Assembly (NCBI RefSeq): GCF_028198145.1
Contig: NZ_CP116338.1
Coordinates: forward strand, 558,001-622,000
Length of the DNA stretch: 64,000 bases
Source of the DNA: Microbacterium sp. nov. GSS16
GTDB taxonomy: Bacteria > Actinomycetota > Actinomycetes > Actinomycetales > Microbacteriaceae
Reading direction: 5' to 3'
Below are positions 53,858 to 62,850 of the stretch, in pieces. The notes under the pieces were generated by a model. The model was not told the origin of the DNA and did no database searches. It was given only the letters and a program-made list of their open reading frames with translations. Position 1 is the first letter of the stretch. Every line of letters starts with the position of its first letter. The translations under genes were made by a program, and so were the position numbers.

Positions 53858-55930
53858 TCAGGAGACGCGGTCGGGTCGCAGGTCGAGTCGGCGCAGCGCC
53901 TGCGCATTGAGCGCGACGACGATGGTCGACAGGCTCATCAGCACGGCCCCGACCGACATCGGCAGCACGAAGCCGACGGGCGCGAGCACGCCCGCCGCGA
54001 GCGGCACCGACATGAGGTTGTAGCCCGCAGCCCACCACAGGTTCTGCGTCATCTTGCGATAGGTCGCCCGCGAGAGCTCGATCACCGAGACGACCGAACG
54101 CGGATCGTCGGATGCCAGGATCACCCCGGCCGACGCGATCGCGACGTCGGTGCCGGCGCCGATCGCGATGCCGACGTCGGCCTGTGCGAGAGCCGGGGCG
54201 TCGTTCACGCCGTCTCCGACCATCGCGACCTTCTTGCCCTCGGTCTGAAGCTCGGCGACCTTGGCTGATTTGTCCTCCGGGCGCACGCCGGCGAACACGC
54301 GCTCGATGCCGAGCTCTGCGGCGACAGCGTGCGCCACGGCCTCGGCGTCGCCGGTGATCATCACGACCTCCACGCCCCGATCGCGCAGGGCGTCGACCGC
54401 CGCGCGCGATTCGGTGCGCACCTCGTCGGCCAGCTTCAGTCCGCCGATCACCTGTCCGTCACGCACGACGTGCAGGATGATCGCTCCCTCCGAGCGCCAG
54501 TCGCGGGCATCCGGGATCTCGTCCGCACCGATCTCGTCGAGCAGCCGCGGCCCGCCCACCCGGATCTCGTGCCCGTCGACCGTCGCGGTCACGCCGACCG
54601 CCGGAGACGAGCTGAACCCGGTCGCGCCGGCCAGGGGCTGGCGCGCCGCGCGCACGATCGCCCGCGCGAGCGGATGCTCGCTGTCGGACTCCGCCGAGGC
54701 CGCGAGCGCGAGCACGTCGTCCTCGTCCCAGCCGTCGGCGGGGGCGACGCCCGTGACGGTCGGCTCGCCCTTGGTGAGCGTGCCGGTCTTGTCGAACAGC
54801 ACGGCGTCGATGTCGCGCATGCTCTCGAGCGCCAGGCGGTCCTTCACCAGCACCCCGGCGCGCGCCGCGCGCTCGGTTGCGATCGAGACGACCAGCGGGA
54901 TCGCGAGTCCCAGGGCGTGCGGGCAGGCGATCACGAGCACGGTGACGGTGCGGATCACGGCATCGTCGGGCATCCCCACCAGTGTCCAGACGAGAGCGGT
55001 GATCACGGCGGCACCCAGCGCGAACCAGAACAGCCACGCGGCGGCGCGGTCGGCGAGGCGCTGCGCGCGCGAACTCGACGCCTGCGCGTCGGCGACGAGC
55101 TTGCGGATGCCGGCGAGCGCCGTGTCGTCGCCGGTCGCGGTGACCTCGATGCGCAGCCCCGAGTCAGTCGCGACCGTGCCGGCGGTCACCTGATCGCCCT
55201 CGCCGCGGCTGACCGCGCGCGACTCGCCGGTGAGCATCGACTCGTCGACGTCGGCGCGTCCGTCGACGATCCTGCCGTCGGCCGGGATGCTCGCCCCGGG
55301 GCGCACGATGACGATGTCGCCCTGCTGCAGGTCAGCGGGGCTGACGGTGGTGATCGCGTCGCCGTCGACCCGCTCGGCCTCGTCGGGCAGGAGTGCGGCG
55401 AGTGAGTCGAGCGCCGAGGTGGTCTGCGCGAGGGAGCGCATCTCGAGCCAGTGCCCCAGCAGCATGATCACGATGAGCAGCGCGAGCTCCCACCAGAACT
55501 CGAGTTCGTGATGCAGGATGCCGAGGCTCGCACCCCACGATGCGAGGAACGCGACGGTGATCGCCAGGCCGATCAGCAACATCATCCCCGGCGTGCGGCT
55601 CTTGAGCTCCGCGATCGCGCCGGTGAGGAACGGGCGGCCGCCCCACACGTACATGACCGTGCCGAGCAGGGGCGCGACCCATCGAGCCCAGCCGGGAACC
55701 TCGTACCCGATGATCATGGCGAACATGCCGCTCGTCGCGACCACGGGGACGGCGATCAGGAGGTTGATCCAGAACAGTCGGCGGAACTGCCCGACGTGGT
55801 CACCGTGGCCGGCGTGGCCGCCGTGCCCGGCGTGGTGGTCACCGTGGCCGGCGTGGGCGACATGGCCGCCGGATCCGGCGGTGTGGTCGCCGTGGTCGTG
55901 GCTCCCGGGGTGTGTCTCGTGCGCATTCAT
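53858..55930 (-). CDS. copB: Copper P-type ATPase, CPH (CopB) type with His-rich head
   Basis: 690 residues. The first 45 residues hold 14 His in HGDH/HAGH units, a soft metal-binding head in place of HMA domains. Then the P1B core: GHWLEMRS, TGES, the membrane motif CPH in VIACPHALGLAIP, phosphorylation site FDKTGTLTKG, SEHPLARAI and [23 protein letters not shown] pumps (P1B-3) handle Cu2+ or Cu+/Ag+. It starts 15 bp after copA and is the last gene of copZ-copA-copB. Confidence 0.93.
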   Translation of the reverse strand: MNAHETHPGSHDHGDHTAGSGGHVAHAGHGDHHAGHGGHAGHGDHVGQFRRLFWINLLIAVPVVATSGMFAMIIGYEVPGWARWVAPLLGTVMYVWGGRPFLTGAIAELKSRTPGMMLLIGLAITVAFLASWGASLGILHHELEFWWELALLIVIMLLGHWLEMRSLAQTTSALDSLAALLPDEAERVDGDAITTVSPADLQQGDIVIVRPGASIPADGRIVDGRADVDESMLTGESRAVSRGEGDQVTAGTVATDSGLRIEVTATGDDTALAGIRKLVADAQASSSRAQRLADRAAAWLFWFALGAAVITALVWTLVGMPDDAVIRTVTVLVIACPHALGLAIPLVVSIATERAARAGVLVKDRLALESMRDIDAVLFDKTGTLTKGEPTVTGVAPADGWDEDDVLALAASAESDSEHPLARAIVRAARQPLAGATGFSSSPAVGVTATVDGHEIRVGGPRLLDEIGADEIPDARDWRSEGAIILHVVRDGQVIGGLKLADEVRTESRAAVDALRDRGVEVVMITGDAEAVAHAVAAELGIERVFAGVRPEDKSAKVAELQTEGKKVAMVGDGVNDAPALAQADVGIAIGAGTDVAIASAGVILASDDPRSVVSVIELSRATYRKMTQNLWWAAGYNLMSVPLAAGVLAPVGFVLPMSVGAVLMSLSTIVVALNAQALRRLDLRPDRVS

Positions 55931-55945
55931 GACGGATCCTCCTGA

Positions 55946-58285
55946 TCAGCGGAACGCCCGCAGCCGCAGACTGTTGCCCACGACGAACACGCTCGAGAAC
56001 GCCATCGCAGCCCCGGCGAGCATGGGGTTCAGCAGTCCGAGCGCAGCGAGCGGGATCGCTGCGACGTTGTACGCGAACGCCCAGAACAGGTTGCCCTTGA
56101 TGGTGCCGAGCGTGCGTCGTGAGAGGCGGATCGCGTCGGCCGCGGCGCGCAGGTCGCCGCGCACGAGAGTGATGTCGGATGCCTCGATCGCGACGTCGGT
56201 GCCGGTGCCCATAGCCATGCCGAGATCGGCCTGAGCCAGCGCCGGGGCATCGTTCACGCCGTCGCCGACCATCGCCACGACCCGCCCCTCGGCCTGCAGG
56301 CGCGACACGACAGCGACCTTGTCTGCCGGCAGCACCTCCGCGATGACCTCCTCGATACCGACCTGCGCGGCGATGTGCCGCGCAGCGGACCCGTTGTCTC
56401 CGGTCAGCAGCACGGGGCGCAGTCCGAGCGCGACGAGAGACGCGACCGCCTCGGCACTCGACGCCTTGACCTCGTCTGCGACGACGATCACGCCGGCAGC
56501 GGCGCCGTCCCAGCCGACCAGGATCGCCGTCTGCCCTGCGGCCTCGGCATCCGCCTTCGCCGCGAGCAGCCCGGCGGAGGGGTGGATCGACCAGTCCTCC
56601 AGCAGCGAGAGGCGACCGACCACCATGGCGCGGCCGTCGACGACACCCGTGACACCGCGGCCGTCGTGACTGCGGAACGAGTCGACCGATGGCAGCACAC
56701 GCTGCGACGCCGGAGTCGTCGGAGCATCCGGACCGGTGCCGGCGGGTGGCGCGGCGGCTCGCCGCCGGGCATCCGGATCAGCTGAGATCTCCGACGCGGC
56801 GGATGCGATGGTACGCGCGATCGGATGCTCGCTGGCGTGCTCGACGGCTCCCGCCAGGAGCAGCAGATCGGCGGCATCCACGCCCTGCTCGGGCACGACG
56901 GCTGCGACCGACATCCGTCCCTCGGTGACCGTTCCCGTCTTGTCGAGCACGACGGTGTCGACCCGACGGGTCGATTCGAGCACCTCCGGTCCTTTGATCA
57001 GGATGCCCAGCTGCGCACCGCGCCCCGTTCCCACGAGCAGAGCCGTGGGGGTCGCGAGGCCGAGGGCGCACGGGCAGGCGATGATGAGCACCGCGACAGC
57101 GGCGGTGAAGGCGACGGATGCCGGGAAGCCGAGCACCAGCCAGACGGCGAGCGTGACGAGGGCGATGCCGATGACGATCGGCACGAACACCCCCGAGATG
57201 CGATCGGCGAGGCGCTGCACCTCCGCCTTGCCGGTCTGCGCATCCTCGACCATGCGTGCCATCTGCGCGAGCTGCGTGTCGGCGCCGACGCGCGTCGCGC
57301 GCACGACGAGTCGCCCGCCCGCGTTCACCGTCGCGCCGGTCACCGCATCGCCCGCCGCGACCTCGACGGGGACCGACTCCCCGGTGATCATCGACTGGTC
57401 CACCGCCGAGGTGCCCGAGACGACCACGCCGTCGGTGGCGATCTTCTCGCCCGGGCGCACGACGAACTCGTCGCCGACACGCAGGTCGTCGATCGGGATG
57501 CGCTTCTCGCGGCCCTCGTCGAGCACCCCGACGTCCTTGGCGCCGAGCTCCATCAGGGCGCGAAGCGCTGCCCCCGCCTGACGCTTGGCGCGCTTCTCGA
57601 AGTAGCGGCCGGCGAGCACGAACATCGTCACACCCGCGGCCACCTCGAGATAGATGTTGCCGGCACCGTCGCTGCGCGTGATCGCGAGCGAGAAGCCGTG
57701 CGTCATGCCCGGCATGCCCGCTGTGCCGAGGAACAGCGCGTAGAGCGACCAGAGGAACGCGGCCGACGTGCCGAGACTGATCAGGGTGTCCATGGTGGCG
57801 GCGCCATGCCGCAGGTTCACCCACGCCGCCCGGTGGAAGGGCCACGCGGCCCACACGATCACCGGGGCGGCGAGCGCGAGAGACGCCCACTGCCAGTACG
57901 TGAACTGCAGCGCGGGGATCATCGCGAGCAGGATGACCGGGATCGACAGCACGACCGAGCCGATCAGGCGCTGACGCAGCGAGCGCAGCTCCTGGTCGGC
58001 GGCGGGCTCGGCATCCGGCCCGTCCGCCCCGGGGCCGGCGGGCGGCGCGGGAACCACGGCCGAGTACCCCGCGTTCTCGATCTCGGCGATCAGCACTGCC
58101 GCGTCGACGGGTCCGTCGACGACCACCTGGGCCTTCTCGGTCGCATAGTTCACGCTCGCTGAGACGCCGTCGAGGCGGTTCAGCTTCTTCTCGATGCGCA
58201 TCGCACACGATGCACAGGTCATCCCGCCGATCTCGAGGTCGATGCGGGTCTGCTCGGCGCCGGACGGCGCTGCGTCGTCTCTCAC
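55946..58285 (-). CDS. copA: Copper-exporting P-type ATPase, CPC (CopA) type
   Basis: 779 residues from a GTG. One HMA domain (GGMTCASC, Cys24 and Cys27), TGES at 301-304, CPC at 404-406 in [16 protein letters not shown], Asp448 in [16 protein letters not shown] and [20 protein letters not shown]. It exports Cu+. A Pro/Ala-rich insert of about 30 residues ([20 protein letters not shown] onward) interrupts the nucleotide domain just after the SEHP helix. It lies 22 bp after copZ and 15 bp before copB. Confidence 0.96.
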   Translation of the reverse strand: MRDDAAPSGAEQTRIDLEIGGMTCASCAMRIEKKLNRLDGVSASVNYATEKAQVVVDGPVDAAVLIAEIENAGYSAVVPAPPAGPGADGPDAEPAADQELRSLRQRLIGSVVLSIPVILLAMIPALQFTYWQWASLALAAPVIVWAAWPFHRAAWVNLRHGAATMDTLISLGTSAAFLWSLYALFLGTAGMPGMTHGFSLAITRSDGAGNIYLEVAAGVTMFVLAGRYFEKRAKRQAGAALRALMELGAKDVGVLDEGREKRIPIDDLRVGDEFVVRPGEKIATDGVVVSGTSAVDQSMITGESVPVEVAAGDAVTGATVNAGGRLVVRATRVGADTQLAQMARMVEDAQTGKAEVQRLADRISGVFVPIVIGIALVTLAVWLVLGFPASVAFTAAVAVLIIACPCALGLATPTALLVGTGRGAQLGILIKGPEVLESTRRVDTVVLDKTGTVTEGRMSVAAVVPEQGVDAADLLLLAGAVEHASEHPIARTIASAASEISADPDARRRAAAPPAGTGPDAPTTPASQRVLPSVDSFRSHDGRGVTGVVDGRAMVVGRLSLLEDWSIHPSAGLLAAKADAEAAGQTAILVGWDGAAAGVIVVADEVKASSAEAVASLVALGLRPVLLTGDNGSAARHIAAQVGIEEVIAEVLPADKVAVVSRLQAEGRVVAMVGDGVNDAPALAQADLGMAMGTGTDVAIEASDITLVRGDLRAAADAIRLSRRTLGTIKGNLFWAFAYNVAAIPLAALGLLNPMLAGAAMAFSSVFVVGNSLRLRAFR

Positions 58286-58307
58286 GATCTGGTCACCCCG
58301 TGACGCG

Positions 58308-58517
58308 TCAGGCCGTGACCGCGTGGTACCCCGCCTCGTCGACTGCCGCGATCACGGCGTCGGCGTCGACAGCGGCGACCGAGGTGACGACGAGGCGACC
58401 GGTCTGCGCGCTGACCTCGATGCTCTCGACTCCGGCGATCTTCTCGACCTCTTCACGCACGGACATCTCACAGTGACCGCATGTCATGCCGGTGACGTGG
58501 AATTCGGTGGTGCTCAT
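58308..58517 (-). CDS. copZ: Copper chaperone CopZ (HMA domain protein)
   Basis: 69 residues, one HMA domain with the Cu+ site [15 protein letters not shown] and the C-terminal VDEAGYHAV. It passes Cu+ to CopA. The ATG at 58517 has a GGAGGA ribosome site six bases upstream; an upstream ATG at 58556 would lie in the operator. First gene of the operon, behind two CsoR-type palindromes. Confidence 0.95.
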   Translation of the reverse strand: MSTTEFHVTGMTCGHCEMSVREEVEKIAGVESIEVSAQTGRLVVTSVAAVDADAVIAAVDEAGYHAVTA

Positions 58518-58535
58518 GGTTCCTCCTTCGTCCGG

Positions 58536-58588
58536 GTACCCCTGAGGGGTACTCACACCAGAGTACTACGGCGTACCCCCCTGGGGTA
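58536..58588. promoter_or_regulatory. Two CsoR-type copper operators
   Basis: GTACCCC-TGA-GGGGTAC (58536-58552), a perfect 17-bp palindrome, and TACCCC-CCT-GGGGTA (58574-58588), 37 bp apart centre to centre, just upstream of copZ. Both match the G/C-tract CsoR box. No csoR gene is in the window. Confidence 0.88.
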
Positions 58589-58608
58589 TTTCCGGCGGGC
58601 TGACCCCC

Positions 58609-59742
58609 TCACGCATCGAGTCGAGCGTCTCCGTCGGGCATCTGCCCGGTGGAGACGTTTCGCGTGAAGAGCACCAGCCACGTGAAGACGACCACCACGG
58701 CGAGCAGCTCGACCGCCGTCAGGTTGTAGTAGCCGAACGGCACCCAGAGAAGCACGATCAGCACCATTCCGGCGACGAACACCGCGCTGGCCGCGATGAA
58801 GGCACGCGGCAGCCCCGCGATCAGGGTCGGACAGGCCGCGATCAGCGCGACGAAGGCGATGATCAGGCCGATGGAGAAGGTGTTGTGCAGCAGCTGGCTG
58901 ACATCGACCGGCACCGCGCCGACGCCCATGAAGGCCACGCCGACGATGACCAGCAGGGTGCGCACGATGCCCACCCCGCGCGCCGGCACCGCGTAGCGGA
59001 TGCTGCGCACCCGCAGATCCCGGGTGAGGTACCCCGAGAGGGTGATCAGCACCAGACCGGACAGGATCACGGTCACGTTGAACGAGTACGATCCGCTCAC
59101 CCCCCGCATCCCCAGCGCCGAGAAGTTGTTCTGCCACCAGAGCTCGTCTTCGGCGGAGAGCATGCTCGAGAGTGTGCCCGCGGCGAGGAACAGGGCCAGC
59201 AGGGTCGCCACACGCTGCGTGGTGATGTCGGATGCGAGCAGCGACAGCGCGTACGTGCTCGCAGCGACCGCGCCGGCGGTGAGCACCGCCGCCGCGAACG
59301 CCTCGATCTCCAGGTAGCGGAACGCCAGCTGAGCGATGGAGAAGAGGGCGGCGATCAGCAGCATCACCATCGCGGAGGCCGTCAGCGTGAGTCCGATCAC
59401 GTCGATCGCGCGCCGCAGTCGGGAGCGGCGCACGACTTCTCGGCCTCCCCCTCGGCGCCGATCGGCGCGCACGTACGTGATCGCGAAGACGGGGATGCCG
59501 ACGATGCCGGCCACCAGCGCCGCGAACGAGCCGACCGGCAGCGCCCCGTCGGCGAGCCCGACCAGGCGTCCGGCGAAGACGATCAGTCCGCCGATCAGCC
59601 CGCTCAGGCCGCCGAGGCCGGCAGCGACGATCGCGCGGGACTCGGCAGCGGCTCTGACGGCATCGCCGCGGACGGCATCGGCGCGGACGACATCGGCGCG
59701 TGAGGCATCGGCCACGTCGGCGGCATCGGAGGTTGAACTCAC
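58609..59742 (-). CDS. DUF998-family membrane protein (copy 1)
   Basis: 377 residues, about 9-10 hydrophobic segments. The DUF998 pattern AEDELWWQNNFSALGMRGVSGSYSFNVTVILSGLVLITLSGYLTRDL sits in the centre. The head is a run of RADAVRGDAVRA repeats with a pentapeptide-like rhythm. The GTG at 59742 is six bases after minus-strand GATGAT, which favours it over an ATG at 59796. Function unknown. A paralogue lies at 60651-61697 with an AlkD-like gene between. Confidence 0.82.
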   Translation of the reverse strand: MSSTSDAADVADASRADVVRADAVRGDAVRAAAESRAIVAAGLGGLSGLIGGLIVFAGRLVGLADGALPVGSFAALVAGIVGIPVFAITYVRADRRRGGGREVVRRSRLRRAIDVIGLTLTASAMVMLLIAALFSIAQLAFRYLEIEAFAAAVLTAGAVAASTYALSLLASDITTQRVATLLALFLAAGTLSSMLSAEDELWWQNNFSALGMRGVSGSYSFNVTVILSGLVLITLSGYLTRDLRVRSIRYAVPARGVGIVRTLLVIVGVAFMGVGAVPVDVSQLLHNTFSIGLIIAFVALIAACPTLIAGLPRAFIAASAVFVAGMVLIVLLWVPFGYYNLTAVELLAVVVVFTWLVLFTRNVSTGQMPDGDARLDA

Positions 59743-59875
59743 CCGCCCATCATCCCAGCGGGCGGCCGCGCGTGCAGCACGCCGGCTCACTGGCATCCGC
59801 CCTCACTTGCGTGAGATCACATCCGACGTGAGCAGTCATGCACTCGCCTTAGGTGCTCGCGGGTACGATTTGCGG

Positions 59876-60541
59876 ATGCCGAACCCCACCGTCGACGAGA
59901 TACGCTCAACGCTGGCCGCGCTGGAGGATCCGAAGGCGCGCGCGGTGAATGAGCGCCACGGCGACGCGCACGGCGTCAACCTCTCGAAGCTGCGCGGAGT
60001 TGCCAAGAGCGCAGGGCTCTCGACCGACCTGGCGCGCTCACTCTGGGCGACCGACGAGGTCGCCGCGCAGCTGGTCGCGCTGCTCGTCGCCAAGCCGCGC
60101 GAACTCGCCGCCGATGAGATCGATGCCATGCTGCGCTCGACGCGCAGCGCCAAGGCCCACGACTGGCTGGTGAACTACATCGCGAAGAAGTCGCCCCTCG
60201 CGGAGGAGCTGCGGATGCGCTGGATCGACGATCCGGATGGCAACGCCCGCGCGGCCGCGTGGTCGCTGACCTCGGTGCGGGTGCAGAAGACGCCCGATGG
60301 GCTGGATCTGGATGCCCTGCTCGACCGCATCGAGCGCGAGCTGCGCGACGCGCCCGGCCGCGAGCAGTGGGCGATGAACGAGACGCTGGCGTACATCGGC
60401 ATCCATCACCCGGCGCTGCGCGAGCGCGCCGTGTCGATCGGGGAGCGCCTGCAGGTGCTCGCCGACTATCCCGTGCCGCCGAACTGCACCTCGCCCTTCG
60501 CCCCGGCCTGGATCGCGGAGATGGTGCGTCGCCAGGGCTGA
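59876..60541 (+). CDS. DNA alkylation repair protein, AlkD-like
   Basis: 221 residues made of short helical HEAT-like repeats: VDEIRSTLAALEDPKARAVNERHGDAHGVNLSKLRGVAKSAG..., WLVNYIAKKSPLAEELRMRWIDDPDGNARAAAWSLTS. This fits the AlkC/AlkD family of DNA glycosylases that remove alkylated bases, though key residues cannot be confirmed by eye. TACGAT (59864-59869) ends six bases before the ATG: leaderless. Divergent from one DUF998 gene and convergent with the other. Confidence 0.78.
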   Translation: MPNPTVDEIRSTLAALEDPKARAVNERHGDAHGVNLSKLRGVAKSAGLSTDLARSLWATDEVAAQLVALLVAKPRELAADEIDAMLRSTRSAKAHDWLVNYIAKKSPLAEELRMRWIDDPDGNARAAAWSLTSVRVQKTPDGLDLDALLDRIERELRDAPGREQWAMNETLAYIGIHHPALRERAVSIGERLQVLADYPVPPNCTSPFAPAWIAEMVRRQG

Positions 60542-60650
60542 GCGGCCGTTCCGCGCTCGCGACGCACCCCCGCACCCAGTGGCCCGAATGGCCGCCTCGC
60601 CGCCCGCGAAGCGACCGTCTGGGACCAGTCGAGCAGCACGATGACGTGGC

Positions 60651-61697
60651 TCAGGCGCGCAGCGGCGACCGGCGGGTCGACGGGCGCGAGGCCTCGGGCG
60701 CGAGCACGGCGAGCAGCTGCACGAGAGTCGTCAGCCAGAGCAGCACGACGCCGACGACCACGCCCTCGAGCGCCGTGACCGACAGCACCCTGAACACGAA
60801 AGCGAGCACCGCCGCGACCACGACGCTGACCACGAGAGCGATGGTCAGCCCCCGCAGCAAGCCGACATCCCGCAGCAGCAGGGTCGTCAGCACAGCCGCG
60901 ACCAGGATCAGTGCGAGCATCGAGAACGCTGCGACCGCATGCGCGACCGGCACGCGATCGAGAGGCAGCAGCCCGACGGCAGCGAGCGCGAGCCCCGCCC
61001 CCGCCCAGGTGAGCACGATCGCGGCGATCCGCGGCAGCGCTGCGTCGCCGAGCATCCGGTGCAGATCGCGGCCGAGGTACGAGCCGGTCGTCGCGATCAG
61101 CAGCCCTGCGACGACCACCGTGCCGTTGAACGCCCATCCGCCCGCCCCGATGCCGAGGTCTGAGAAGCTGCGCTCCCACCAGGCGGGGTCTGCGGCGGTG
61201 AGCATGGCGAACAGCGTTCCGATCACCAGGAACGACGTCAGCAGACGCGCGATGTCCTGCGTGCCGAGCCGCAGGCCGATCCGGAATGCCAGTCGCCCGC
61301 CGATGGCTGACGCGACCCCGGTGAACACTCCGCCGGCGACGGCAGGCAGGGTCAGTCCCTCCAGCCCGGTCGCGAGCACCTCTCCGGCGAGCAGGACGCC
61401 CAGGCCCGTCACGCCGGCGACGGCGACCGTCACGGCGACCGCGCTGATGTGCGAGACGGAGGCCTGCCACGGCGGCATGGGCGCCGTCTCGCCGGCCCTG
61501 TGCATCCGCGTGCTGACGATGAAGGCCGCCGCGGCGATCACCGCCGCCACCAGCGCGATCGGGATGACGACCGAGCCGTCTCCGCTGAACGGACGGGCGG
61601 CGCCCCACAGCACGACTGCGCCCGCGAGAGCGCCGACAGCGAAGCAGATCGCGGTGGCCCACAGCATTCGCTCCAGCTCGCGCACTCCGCTCTTCAT
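60651..61697 (-). CDS. DUF998-family membrane protein (copy 2)
   Basis: 348 residues, about ten hydrophobic segments, with AADPAWWERSFSDLGIGAGGWAFNGTVVVAGLLIATTGSYLGRDL, plainly homologous to the centre of the protein at 58609-59742. It lacks the repeat-rich head. Function unknown. Divergent from the FUSC-type gene with 64 bp between. Confidence 0.82.
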   Translation of the reverse strand: MKSGVRELERMLWATAICFAVGALAGAVVLWGAARPFSGDGSVVIPIALVAAVIAAAAFIVSTRMHRAGETAPMPPWQASVSHISAVAVTVAVAGVTGLGVLLAGEVLATGLEGLTLPAVAGGVFTGVASAIGGRLAFRIGLRLGTQDIARLLTSFLVIGTLFAMLTAADPAWWERSFSDLGIGAGGWAFNGTVVVAGLLIATTGSYLGRDLHRMLGDAALPRIAAIVLTWAGAGLALAAVGLLPLDRVPVAHAVAAFSMLALILVAAVLTTLLLRDVGLLRGLTIALVVSVVVAAVLAFVFRVLSVTALEGVVVGVVLLWLTTLVQLLAVLAPEASRPSTRRSPLRA

Positions 61698-61761
61698 ACC
61701 CTCATCGAACCACTCCCGGCCGACACCGCCGCCGACCCCGCGCCGACGCTACCGTTGAGCC

Positions 61762-62793
61762 ATGCGCTTTCCCGCCGCGATCCGCGCCGCACGCCGGGCT
61801 CCCCTGCTGCAGGTGCTGAAATCTGCCGCGGCGACGATCGCGGCGTGGCTGATCGCCGGCTGGCTGATCCCCGGCCCGCTGCCGGTGTTCGCCGCCATCG
61901 CCGCGCTGCTGGTCGTGCAGCCCAGCGTCAACCAGTCGCTGTCGAAGGCGCTCGAGCGCAGCGCAGGGGTGATCCTCGGGGTCGTGATCGCCGTGCTGCT
62001 GAGCCTGCTGCTGGGCGGGCAGAGCTGGGTGGTGCTGGCCGCCGTGGTCGTCGCGCTGCTGATCGCGTGGGCGCTGCGCGCCTCGACCGGCACGGGCAAT
62101 CAGGTCGCGATCTCGGCCGTGCTGGTGCTGGCTCTCGGGTCGTCGAATCCCGATTACGCGCTCGACCGGATCCTCGAGACGCTCATCGGCGCGGCCATCG
62201 GTTTCGTCGTGAACGTCGCGGTCGTCCCGCCCGTCCTGTCCGGCCCGGCTCGGCGCGACATCGGGATGCTCGGCCGCGAGCTGGCCGCATCCCTCGACCG
62301 CCTCGCCGACGCCCTGCCGACCACCCGCACGCCCGCGCAGCTGCAGGAGCTGATGCTCGAGGCGCGGCTGCTTCGGCCCATGAAGGACGCCGCCGAGGCA
62401 TCCCTCACGGCAGCCCAGGAGTCGCTCTCGCTCAACCCCCGCCGCGGCCGTCACCGCGACGACCTCGACCAGCTGCGCGACGTGGTCGACCGGCTCTCAC
62501 CGGTCGTCACGCAGGTGATCGGCATGACCCGCGCGTACATCGACCACTACGAGGACTCGCTCGCTGCGGATCCGACGGTGCGGGCGATCGCCGAGCAGCT
62601 GCACCGAGCGGGTCACGACGTGCGGCTCGCGGTGCGGGCCGCGGAAGGCGTTCCGGATGCCCGTACGGCACCCGTCCCCGCCCTCACGACTCCTCTGGTG
62701 GTGCGCCCTCCGGCATCCGATCACTGGATCCTCGTCGGGTCGCTGATGGAGGACCTGCGGCGCATCCACGGCGAGCTGCGCGACGAGACCTGA
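61762..62793 (+). CDS. FUSC/aromatic acid exporter-like membrane protein
   Basis: 343 residues: six hydrophobic segments in the first 155 residues (LLQVLKSAAATIAAWLIAGWLIPGPLPVFAAIAALLVVQPSVNQSLSKALERSAGVILG), then a long helical cytosolic part with LEARLLRPMKDAAEAS. This is the half-size FUSC layout. Export of aromatic acids is a family inference. TACCGT (61750-61755) ends six bases before the ATG: leaderless. Confidence 0.85.
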   Translation: MRFPAAIRAARRAPLLQVLKSAAATIAAWLIAGWLIPGPLPVFAAIAALLVVQPSVNQSLSKALERSAGVILGVVIAVLLSLLLGGQSWVVLAAVVVALLIAWALRASTGTGNQVAISAVLVLALGSSNPDYALDRILETLIGAAIGFVVNVAVVPPVLSGPARRDIGMLGRELAASLDRLADALPTTRTPAQLQELMLEARLLRPMKDAAEASLTAAQESLSLNPRRGRHRDDLDQLRDVVDRLSPVVTQVIGMTRAYIDHYEDSLAADPTVRAIAEQLHRAGHDVRLAVRAAEGVPDARTAPVPALTTPLVVRPPASDHWILVGSLMEDLRRIHGELRDET

Positions 62794-62850
62794 GACGGTG
62801 CCGGCCCGGCGCGGGCGGTGCACGCTGACCGCGCGTGAAAGGATCGACGG

